NCBI GenBank assembly: GCA_022545645.1
Contig: JACZQQ010000157.1
Span: 1 to 6,330 of the forward strand
Reading direction: 5' to 3'
Source of the DNA: Acidobacteriota bacterium
Lineage (GTDB): Bacteria; Acidobacteriota; UBA6911; RPQK01; JADFOI01
Length of the DNA stretch: 6,330 nt
Part shown: piece after piece, positions 1 through 5,736 of the stretch
Layout of the letters: each line of letters opens with the position of its first letter
Position numbering within the stretch: position 1 is the stretch's first letter
Position numbers and translations under genes: made by a program
The notes under the pieces: generated by a model
Seen by the model: only the letters and a program-made list of their open reading frames with translations
The model's database searches: none
Told to the model about the DNA's origin: nothing

Positions 1-413
1 ACGTACCGTTCAACACCCGGAATGGTTCGGGCGGTCACGACGATGATGCGCTCACCCTCTTCAGTTTTCCTGACCCGAGCCACGGCAATGTCCGCAGCGA
101 TCCGACCCTGGGGCGAGATCTTGCCCTTTTGAATCTTCTCCATAGTTCTGCGGAGCCGGTCCGTGCCGCCCTCTTTCAGGACCTCGAGCAATTCCAGGAT
201 CTCCTCATCAGTCGAGTACTCCTTGATCCGCATTGTGATGTCAATCGTAACTCTTCCGGAAATGGAACCCTTGGTTGGAACCGCAACCATGGTATAGGTT
301 TCCTCACCTCTTTCTTCGCCTGCTTGACCGGGGGCGGCCAGCAGAGGCCAGGAAGCTGCCACGGCCAAAATTAAAACCATTGTCGTAAAGACTCTAGTGA
401 TCGGTTGCTGCAT
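1..413 (-). CDS. Secreted protein of unknown function, 3' end outside window
   Basis: The frame is open from the ATG at 413-411 to the window edge, giving 137 visible residues with no stop. The start is well supported: AGGAGG (421-426, minus strand) sits 7 nt upstream. Residues 1 to about 27-31 form a signal peptide, with an Arg at 7, a hydrophobic core at 11-26 and Ala-rich cleavage sites, so the product is exported. The mature part begins with a beta-rich stretch (about 40-66). A helix follows carrying STDEEILELLEVLKEGG (67-83), then a GKISPQGRI segment (97-105), a basic/acidic patch and the hydrophobic strand RIIVVTART (122-130). From memory, the order 'ST-EE-LL-LKEGG ... G-I ... AR ... 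G-RI-V-T-R-I' resembles secreted proteins of unknown function common in Acidobacteriota; I know no name or function for them. The gene lies downstream of the cytochrome on the same strand but is separated from it by a terminator-like hairpin, so it is probably transcribed separately. Confidence 0.85.
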   Translation of the reverse strand, partial: MQQPITRVFTTMVLILAVAASWPLLAAPGQAGEERGEETYTMVAVPTKGSISGRVTIDITMRIKEYSTDEEILELLEVLKEGGTDRLRRTMEKIQKGKISPQGRIAADIAVARVRKTEEGERIIVVTARTIPGVERY

Positions 414-420
414 AAAGCTC

Positions 421-426
421 CCTCCT
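421..426 (-). promoter_or_regulatory. Ribosome binding site of the secreted-protein gene
   Basis: The minus strand reads AGGAGG here, 7 nt before the ATG at 413-411. This perfect Shine-Dalgarno core fixes the start of a gene that has no stop inside the window. Confidence 0.8.
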
Positions 427-490
427 TTGTAGACTGATCCCTTACTTAGCGTCCTTAAGTGTCTAATTTTTTTTTGGGAGTCGAGCAAAC

Positions 491-511
491 TGTCAAAAAT
501 ACCAGTATTTT
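491..511 (-). promoter_or_regulatory. Palindromic operator-like site overlapping a TTGACA box
   Basis: Bases 496-511 form a perfect inverted repeat, AAAATAC-CA-GTATTTT on the plus strand, with 7-bp arms and a 2-bp centre. On the minus strand the sequence running out of the palindrome is TTGACA (496-491), a perfect match to a sigma-70 -35 hexamer, about 80 nt upstream of the start codon at 413. A dimeric repressor bound here would cover the -35 box. I see no convincing -10 hexamer at 16-18 bp; that spot is a run of nine A residues (475-467). The promoter part is therefore weak, while the palindrome itself is read directly. Confidence 0.4.
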
Positions 512-586
512 CGTGTAAAAGAACAGAACGTCCGCGAAGGACCGAGTCTCGGGTTGGACGAGTGCTGGCGATTCGAGCAGAAATAA

Positions 587-609
587 TTCTCGTGGCAAGC
601 CCTTGCCAC
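587..609 (-). terminator. Hairpin terminator after the cytochrome gene
   Basis: Bases 592-609 are a perfect inverted repeat (minus strand GTGGCAAG-GG-CTTGCCAC), allowing a 7-bp stem with a 4-nt loop. It starts 7 nt after the cytochrome stop codon. The following minus-strand bases, GAGAATTATTT, are AT-rich but not a clean T run, so termination may be partial or Rho-assisted. The position just past a stop codon supports the call. Confidence 0.55.
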
Positions 610-615
610 CGCCGG

Positions 616-2973
616 TTACCGCTGCGCCGCCTCCAACTGAGACAGAAGCTGACGGAACATGGGACTTTCCGGTACCAGCTCGATGAGCTTGCTTGCGTAA
701 TGGATGGCCTCCTCGAGCGCCCCGTTATCACGGTTCAGGGTCGTTAACAGCATGATCAGCTCAAGGTTATCCGGATGCCGATCATGCGCTTTCTTCAATG
801 TCTCCAGTGCGCTGGTTACCTGGCCGGTTTCTTGCAAGGCCACGGCCAGGATGTAACTGTAGCGCCAGCGGTCAGGACGCAACCGGGCCGCCCGCCGAAG
901 GGCTTCGATGGCTTCCTGATAACGTTTCTGGCGTACCAGGAGGAGTCCCAGGGAATGGTATACATCTCCGTCATCGGGACTGATGACGAGTGCCTGCCGC
1001 AAGAGTTTTTCCCCTTCTTGGTCTCGATTCTGTTCCCGATAGAGGTCGGCCAGATTGATCCGGACCGGCACCGAGGTGGGGACCATGCTCAGGGCCCTCT
1101 GATAAGCCCGTTCGGCCTCTTCCAGCTCCCCCAACTGATGGTGGAGCACTCCCAGGTTGAGGTGAGCTTCGGGGCGGTCGGCGTTGATTTGCTGAGCCTG
1201 CCGATACTCGTCCAGGACCGAGTCTCGCAGGGAGAGCTGCTGAGAAGTCCACAACTCCGAGGGCACGGACGCCAGCACCCGGGCTGCCTGCAGTCTCACG
1301 GCCCGTATCGGGTCGCTCAACAGAGGAAAGGCCAGGCCCAGCCGAGTGGGCGGCTCCAGAGCCTCCGCTGCAATGAGACCCGAGGCACGAAGCAAGGGAT
1401 CGCTGCTTTTCAGGGCGTTTTGCATGGCTTGGCGGGATTCCGGACCTAGAGAATACCCCGGCAACAGAGTTAGAGCGGTTGCACGAGCAATGCCGGGCAT
1501 CGAAGGGTTGTCGGCCAGTCGGGCCAAAGCCTTCTCGCCGTCGGCCAGGCTGTTGCGGCCGGCATGAAGGGCCTCTCCAAAGTGGGGTTGATCGGCTCTG
1601 CTTGAGCCATACCAGTCGGTGACGACTTCAGCGGCCCACGGGTTGGAGCGATCCGTGTGACAACCGGTACAGGCGTTGGGCGTACCCAGTTTCAGGGATA
1701 GATCCGGCCGAGGAATTCGGAAGCTGTGATCGCGGCGAGGGTCCACCACCATGTAGGTACTGGCGGGCATGTGGCACTCCACACAGCTGGCACCGGACGA
1801 GTTTTCGGGGTGAAAGTGATGGGAGGGTGTTTCAAATTTCTCCGCCAGGTGACACTGTTGGCACACCCCATCCTCGGAGCCATAGAGCTTCAGGCTGTGT
1901 GGATCATGGCAGTTACTGCAAGTGACTCCCTGCTGGTACATCTTGCTCTGCAGAAAGGATCCGTAGACATAAACCTCACCCTGGATCTGCCCGTCGGCAT
2001 AGTACAGAGATTCCTCCAGCAGGGCCGGGCGATGGGTGTCCATCAGGGGGCGCCCGTGTTGGTAGTCTTCGTGCAAGACGCCTCGTCGTGAGTGGCAGCG
2101 AGCACAAGTCTCCAGCTGGAGATCTGAGCCTCTGGGTGGACTTCGCCTGGCCATACCGCTGCCCCCTTCAAAAACCCAGCTCACATCATTCGCTTCTTTC
2201 AGCTGAATCACCAGTTCGTTTTTATCCGAGTACCGGGGTGTTGGCGCCGCTTCAAGGGCTTCGGCCCAAGCGACGTGGGTGGAAGCCGGACCGTGACAGG
2301 CCTCGCAGGAAACGTTGATCTCAGACCAGGTGGTTTCAAAGTGATCTTCTGGTTCAAGATAATTCTTCTTCAACTGGGTGGAGTGGCATTCTGCGCACAT
2401 GTGATTCCAGTTCTGGGAGATCGCAGTCCAATGAAGGGGGTCGTCGTATTGGATCTTCTCATCCGGATAAAGATGAAACCACCGCTGTCCTCCCTCCTGG
2501 GCCGGCCGGGTGTCCCAGGCAAGACTCAAGGCCTGGTAGCGGCCTCCGGGAAAGGCGATCAGGTATTGCTGGAGAGGTTCGAGGCCGAAAGTGTAGGCAA
2601 TCTCGTACTCTCGAAGTTCGCCCTCAGGTCCATCGGTTCGCACCAGGAATTTTCCCTCTCGTTTAAAGAAGGTAGAGGTGATTCCGTTATAGGTGACGGT
2701 GGCGTCGTCAAAATCACCCAGCACGGTACTCTGGTCGGCGACCTGCATGGCCAGGTCGTGGTGGGACCCCTCCCAAAGTTCAACCTCCCTGGCGTGGCAT
2801 TGAGCGCAGGCTTGCCTGCCCACAAAGGTGGCTGCTGTGATCGGTTCTGTTTCAATCCCAGATGAGGGTTCAAGAGACGGGCTTTCCGAGCAGTGAGTCA
2901 GAAGCAAGCTGATGAGAATGCCTACCCAAGGCAACGAACTGCCCAACAAGGCCCGAGAACGCATGAGCTGCAT
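616..2973 (-). CDS. Octahaem cytochrome c with HEAT-like and TPR repeats
   Basis: This 785-residue exported protein carries eight CXXCH covalent haem c sites, at residues 56-60, 193-197, 223-227, 290-294, 352-356, 371-375, 397-401 and 435-439. The haem region resembles the cytochrome c554 / multihaem cytochrome families, with segments such as HMCAECHST, SCEACHGP and the PRPDLS...GTPNACTGCH block (421-439) that I recognise from TPR-cytochromes of Acidobacteriota, Planctomycetes and Verrucomicrobia. A helical HEAT-like stretch spans about 478-575 and about five TPR units span 598-782. The N-terminus has a signal with a hydrophobic core (14-25) followed by LLTHC (24-28). C28 could be a lipid-anchored Cys, but His at -1 is not usual for a lipobox. 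The start ATG lies 11 nt after GGAGGG; the Met at residue 4 is a less likely start. The expected location is the periplasm or membrane surface after Ccm-type haem attachment. No Lys-ligated CXXCK site is present, so NrfA-type nitrite reduction is not indicated; substrate and redox partner are unknown. Confidence 0.93.
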   Translation of the reverse strand: MQLMRSRALLGSSLPWVGILISLLLTHCSESPSLEPSSGIETEPITAATFVGRQACAQCHAREVELWEGSHHDLAMQVADQSTVLGDFDDATVTYNGITSTFFKREGKFLVRTDGPEGELREYEIAYTFGLEPLQQYLIAFPGGRYQALSLAWDTRPAQEGGQRWFHLYPDEKIQYDDPLHWTAISQNWNHMCAECHSTQLKKNYLEPEDHFETTWSEINVSCEACHGPASTHVAWAEALEAAPTPRYSDKNELVIQLKEANDVSWVFEGGSGMARRSPPRGSDLQLETCARCHSRRGVLHEDYQHGRPLMDTHRPALLEESLYYADGQIQGEVYVYGSFLQSKMYQQGVTCSNCHDPHSLKLYGSEDGVCQQCHLAEKFETPSHHFHPENSSGASCVECHMPASTYMVVDPRRDHSFRIPRPDLSLKLGTPNACTGCHTDRSNPWAAEVVTDWYGSSRADQPHFGEALHAGRNSLADGEKALARLADNPSMPGIARATALTLLPGYSLGPESRQAMQNALKSSDPLLRASGLIAAEALEPPTRLGLAFPLLSDPIRAVRLQAARVLASVPSELWTSQQLSLRDSVLDEYRQAQQINADRPEAHLNLGVLHHQLGELEEAERAYQRALSMVPTSVPVRINLADLYREQNRDQEGEKLLRQALVISPDDGDVYHSLGLLLVRQKRYQEAIEALRRAARLRPDRWRYSYILAVALQETGQVTSALETLKKAHDRHPDNLELIMLLTTLNRDNGALEEAIHYASKLIELVPESPMFRQLLSQLEAAQR

Positions 2974-2984
2974 TATAGACCATG

Positions 2985-2990
2985 CCCTCC
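2985..2990 (-). promoter_or_regulatory. Ribosome binding site of the cytochrome gene
   Basis: The minus strand reads GGAGGG, ending 11 nt before the ATG at 2973-2971. The spacing is a little long. A second ATG at 2983-2981 lies only 1 nt after this site but in another frame, which makes it an unlikely competitor. Confidence 0.5.
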
Positions 2991-3003
2991 CGGAACTTTC
3001 ACC

Positions 3004-3032
3004 AATCTAGTTATTCACAGATTTCTGGCCAA
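3004..3032 (-). promoter_or_regulatory. Candidate sigma-70 promoter of the cytochrome gene
   Basis: On the minus strand TTGGCC (3032-3027) and TAGATT (3009-3004) are separated by exactly 17 nt. Each hexamer matches 4 of 6 consensus bases. Transcription would start near 2997, leaving a short leader that still contains the GGAGGG site. The call is by eye only. Confidence 0.35.
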
Positions 3033-3046
3033 TTCATCGCCGGGCA

Positions 3047-3076
3047 TTGAAATTCCCAGGTGATTTCCCTTAAAGT
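3047..3076 (+). promoter_or_regulatory. Candidate sigma-70 promoter of the barrel-PAP2 pair
   Basis: TTGAAA (3047-3052) and TAAAGT (3071-3076) are 18 nt apart. The hexamers match 4-5 and 4 of 6 consensus positions. The predicted start, near 3083, would give a leader of about 40 nt that includes the ribosome binding site at 3109-3113. It lies back-to-back with the minus-strand candidate promoter in the 148-bp divergent region. Confidence 0.35.
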
Positions 3077-3108
3077 TGAGGCCGCCCCGGAACGTGAGAG
3101 CATTCGTT

Positions 3109-3113
3109 GGAGG
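3109..3113 (+). promoter_or_regulatory. Ribosome binding site that decides the barrel start
   Basis: GGAGG lies 8 nt before the ATG at 3122. This favours that ATG over the in-frame TTG at 3107, whose codon overlaps the site itself and which has no Shine-Dalgarno sequence of its own. Confidence 0.75.
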
Positions 3114-3121
3114 CCAATGCG

Positions 3122-4201
3122 ATGATCAAAACTAGAGCTTCGTTACTTTATTCCATCCTTCTGTTCTTCACGATCCTTTTGCAACTGATGAGCATCCCTG
3201 CCCTGGGTCGTGACAAAACGGATGTAATAATCCTCAAAAACGGGGATCATATCACCGGAGAAATCAAGTCGCTTGCACGGGGCAAGATGAGCCTGAGCAC
3301 CGATTCCATGGGAACGGTCCAGATTGAATGGGAGGACGTTGAACGGGTGACCAGCCAGTGGGTTTTTGAGGTGGAAACAGAGACGGGGCTGAGAACCTTC
3401 GGCTCACTTTCACCGGCAGCTGAGCCGCAGACAATGGAGATTATCGGGGAGAGCTCCAGGAACACCCTGAACCAAACCTCGGTAGTGCGGCTGACTCAAA
3501 TCGAAGCAGGCTTTCTGGCACGGCTGGAGGGTTATGTGGATGTGGGCTTCAATTTTGCCCGAGCCAATCGGGCCACTCAGTGGACTTTGGGGGGTGAAGT
3601 GAAAACTCGTGGTGAAACACGCCAGGTGAAGACCACGTTCAGCTCCTTTTTTGACGATCGGAAGGATGTAGACAGTACCACCAGAAACGTCCTCACTGTG
3701 GACTTCACCCGTTTTTTTTCTGATCGATGGTTGGTAACCGGGCTGACTGCCTTTACTCAAAACCAGGAACTGAATCTGGACCTGAGGTCCTCTTTTGGTG
3801 GGGACCTGGGACGACATGTGATCCAGAACAACAGGACTTTGTTGACCATTCGGGCAGGAGCGGTCTTCAGCCGAGAACAGTTTGCACCCCCTGACCCCAC
3901 CTCCGAGAATCCATTACCCATGGGAGAGGACCGCAGCAACATAGAAGGCAGTGGAACGATAGCGTGGGAACTGTTCAGCTTTCAAGATCCGGAGATAGAT
4001 ATCACCACCACCTTGACCGTGCTTCCCAGCTTGAGCAACTGGGGGCGCATTCGTGCAGATTTTGACACTCGCATCCAATTCGAGCTCTTCAAAGACTTCT
4101 CCTGGAGTGCCACCCTGTTTGACAACTATGACAGCCGTCCTCCCGAAGGAAACGAGACAAACGACTTTGGCATCAATACCTCGGTGGGATGGTCCTTCTG
4201 A
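3122..4201 (+). CDS. DUF481-type outer-membrane beta-barrel protein
   Basis: The 359-residue product resembles the DUF481 (YdiY-like) family of outer-membrane proteins. A signal peptide covers residues 1 to about 29, with Lys3/Arg5, a hydrophobic core at 8-23 and cleavage near ALG-RD. Next comes a small beta domain (about 33-80) carrying the LKNGDHITGEI pattern and IEWEDVERV, typical of the N-terminal module seen before such barrels. From about 135 to the end the sequence alternates polar and hydrophobic residues in strand-length stretches, with aromatic residues at strand ends. The protein finishes in SVGWSF, a C-terminal Phe that fits the beta-signal read by the BAM machinery. The family's transport or structural role is unclear; YdiY is described as salt-induced. 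The start is set by GGAGG 8 nt upstream. The last base of the stop codon is the first base of the next gene's preferred start, so the two are probably co-transcribed and translationally coupled. Confidence 0.85.
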   Translation: MIKTRASLLYSILLFFTILLQLMSIPALGRDKTDVIILKNGDHITGEIKSLARGKMSLSTDSMGTVQIEWEDVERVTSQWVFEVETETGLRTFGSLSPAAEPQTMEIIGESSRNTLNQTSVVRLTQIEAGFLARLEGYVDVGFNFARANRATQWTLGGEVKTRGETRQVKTTFSSFFDDRKDVDSTTRNVLTVDFTRFFSDRWLVTGLTAFTQNQELNLDLRSSFGGDLGRHVIQNNRTLLTIRAGAVFSREQFAPPDPTSENPLPMGEDRSNIEGSGTIAWELFSFQDPEIDITTTLTVLPSLSNWGRIRADFDTRIQFELFKDFSWSATLFDNYDSRPPEGNETNDFGINTSVGWSF

Positions 4202-4974
4202 TGGGCCGGGTATGGCCTTCGCTCTTACTCTTCCTGCTGCTCCATGTCAATGGGTTCTCCACATCCGGCCAAGAGACTCCACAAAGGGAAGAAGAGGCGG
4301 CGACGGCCCAGAGCGGTGGACCCGCCCCATCCGGCCCCACCTCCCCTCAAGATCTCCCCCTAAGATCATTTCCAAGGCACCTTTGGGCAAACTTCAAAGG
4401 TCTCGCGTCCGGACAGAATCTCAAGCCCTTACTCCTTGGATCAGCAGCCACCGGGACGTCGGCATTCTTTGATGAGGAGATCAGGGACTACATGAGCTCG
4501 AGTCGGCGTTTCAAGGAATTGGGCGAAGTGGGGGCTTTTCTCGGAAGTTCTCTGACCATTGGTGTCGTTTCCGGTGGGCTTTTGTTCTCGAGCTATCTGA
4601 CTGAGAATCAGAAGTTTCGCTCAATGGCCTTTAGCCTGTCCCAGGGATTCGTCCTGAGTTTTGCTATTACAACTTCCCTCAAGACGATGACTTGGCGTGC
4701 CCGGCCCAACGGAGAAGGATCCAGATCTTTTCCTTCCGGGCACACCTCCTCTGCCTTTACGGTTGCAACTGTCCTGTCGCACCATTACTCTAAGGCATCC
4801 ATTCCCGCTTACTTGACGGCGGGTTTAATTGGGGTCAGTCGGCTGGAGAAAAACAAGCATTTCCTGAGTGATGTGGTGGCTGGTGCCACGCTGGGATACA
4901 TCGTGGGAAAGACTGTGATTCGGGGAACAGCATCCATCGTAAGCCAGCCTGATCTGACCTGGTTGCCCCTTTGA
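4201..4974 (+). CDS. PAP2-family membrane phosphatase
   Basis: The 257-residue protein contains the complete PAP2 (type 2 phosphatidic acid phosphatase) signature. It has K161-x6-R168-P169, then PSGH at 178-181, then S213-R214-x5-H220-x3-D224. H181 and H220 are the expected nucleophile and catalytic partner, so the enzyme should be active. The family removes phosphate from lipid phosphates or isoprenyl diphosphates, with the active site usually facing the periplasm. Residues 1 to about 24 look like a signal peptide, followed by a Glu/Gln/Pro-rich linker (24-50). Hydrophobic helices lie at about 76-90, 113-133, 142-160, 182-196, 203-215 and 222-237. I chose the ATG at 4201 because it forms a TGATG overlap with the barrel stop. 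The in-frame ATG at 4189 would add four residues. Possible substrates are undecaprenyl diphosphate, phosphatidic acid or lipid A phosphate; the sequence does not choose among them. Pairing with an outer-membrane barrel suggests envelope lipid work. Confidence 0.92.
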   Translation: MGRVWPSLLLFLLLHVNGFSTSGQETPQREEEAATAQSGGPAPSGPTSPQDLPLRSFPRHLWANFKGLASGQNLKPLLLGSAATGTSAFFDEEIRDYMSSSRRFKELGEVGAFLGSSLTIGVVSGGLLFSSYLTENQKFRSMAFSLSQGFVLSFAITTSLKTMTWRARPNGEGSRSFPSGHTSSAFTVATVLSHHYSKASIPAYLTAGLIGVSRLEKNKHFLSDVVAGATLGYIVGKTVIRGTASIVSQPDLTWLPL

Positions 4975-5006
4975 GGAATGGGGTATTGCCATGTTCCTCA
5001 CCTTTT
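4972..5006 (+). terminator. Rho-independent terminator of the barrel-PAP2 pair
   Basis: TGAGGAA (4972-4978) pairs perfectly with TTCCTCA (4994-5000). Inner TGG/CCA pairing (4979-4981 with 4989-4991) can extend the stem past a small bulge. CC and a TTTT run (5003-5006) follow. The 5' arm begins at the TGA stop codon of the phosphatase gene, so a terminating ribosome would block folding until it leaves. Confidence 0.65.
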
Positions 5007-5053
5007 AGGGTTTGTCTCCAACCGCTCAATTCAGTAACCTAAACCGTCGGCAC

Positions 5054-5725
5054 ATGTTTAAGAGTCATCCTCACAAATTCCTTTATCTGCTCATCTCACT
5101 GCTGCTCTTCGCTCTGGTTTTTCCGGTCCTTGAGGAACTTGGACGAGGAAGGGTGATTTTCGCCCTCTTCTACTCCGCCACTCTTCTCGCTGCTGCCTAT
5201 GCGGTGAGTGAGAGCCGAGGCTATTTTTTCCTGGCTTTAATCCTGGCTGGTCCCGCCTTTGTGCTCAGGTGGATCAACGATTTCCGGGAAGGTCCCTGGC
5301 TCGTGTTTGTCGCCGATGTTCTAACCATCCTCTTCCTATTGGTAGTAGCCATGCTCATTCTCTCCCATGTCTTGAAAGCGGAAAGGGTGAGCAGGGAGAA
5401 AATCTTCGGGGCGCTCAGTGTTTATCTCCTTCTCGGGGTGATCTGGGCTTTTTTGTTTCTTTTCGTGGACTTCCTGGTGCCCGGCTCCTTTCGATATGGA
5501 CAGGATGAGGCACTCACCGGGGTCGAGATGGTTTATTACAGCTTCGTTACGCTCACCACCCTGGGGTACGGAGATATCGTTCCCATTTCTCCATCGGCAC
5601 GTGCGCTGGCCACTTTGGAAGCAGTTACCGGCCAGCTCTTTCTGACCGTGCTGGTTGCCCGTCTAGTTGGACTGCAGATCACTCACTCCTCACGGTATCG
5701 CTCTGAGGATCAAGAAAAGTCCTGA
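5054..5725 (+). CDS. Six-helix potassium-channel-like protein (ion channel 2 family)
   Basis: The 223-residue membrane protein has the potassium selectivity filter TTLGYGD at residues 168-174, preceded by a pore helix (about 157-167). Hydrophobic segments lie at about 8-26, 33-51, 57-73, 82-106, 118-141 and, after the pore, 184-207, giving a 6-TM layout with the pore between the last two. The fourth segment lacks regularly spaced Arg/Lys, so it is unlikely to be a classical voltage sensor. No RCK or cyclic-nucleotide domain follows; the tail is only about 16 polar residues, leaving gating unexplained. The start is uncertain. ATG at 5054 gives a normal short N-terminus but has no visible Shine-Dalgarno site. 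The in-frame TTG at 5012 would add 14 residues and has only a badly spaced AGGG before it. A weak -35/-10 pair (TTGTCT 5012-5017, TAACCT 5035-5040, 17-nt spacing) would put transcription start close to the ATG. The terminator upstream argues that the gene is transcribed separately from the phosphatase gene. Confidence 0.88.
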   Translation: MFKSHPHKFLYLLISLLLFALVFPVLEELGRGRVIFALFYSATLLAAAYAVSESRGYFFLALILAGPAFVLRWINDFREGPWLVFVADVLTILFLLVVAMLILSHVLKAERVSREKIFGALSVYLLLGVIWAFLFLFVDFLVPGSFRYGQDEALTGVEMVYYSFVTLTTLGYGDIVPISPSARALATLEAVTGQLFLTVLVARLVGLQITHSSRYRSEDQEKS

Positions 5726-5736
5726 GTCTCCACGGG

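Noticed and set aside
542..552. Short inverted repeat CCGAG-T-CTCGG
   Set aside because: With a realistic loop the stem is only 4 bp; it lies too far from either gene boundary, and is too weak, to call a terminator or operator.
538..1227. 14-base direct repeat AGGACCGAGTCTCG at 538-551 and 1214-1227
   Set aside because: One copy is in the intergenic gap and one inside the cytochrome coding region. A single 14-base match in a window this size is not far from chance, and there are no further copies or flanking similarity.
775..1449. Plus-strand open frame of 224 codons
   Set aside because: It lies wholly antisense to the TPR part of the cytochrome gene, has no family motif or ribosome binding site, and follows from the codon usage of the opposite strand.
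2275..2865. Plus-strand open frame of 196 codons
   Set aside because: It is antisense to the haem-binding region of the cytochrome, which is firmly supported by its CXXCH sites; the translated product shows no recognisable domain.
2972..2977. Perfect TATAAT on the minus strand at the cytochrome start codon
   Set aside because: It overlaps the ATG and has no -35 hexamer 16-18 nt upstream (GAAAGT at 17 nt); transcription from it would begin inside the coding region.
3107..3121. TTG start for the barrel gene
   Set aside because: The GGAGG at 3109-3113 overlaps this codon and is correctly spaced for the ATG at 3122 instead.
5726..5736. Possible bidirectional terminator between the channel and phosphatase genes
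   Set aside because: I found no stable inverted repeat in or around the 11-bp gap between the two stop codons.
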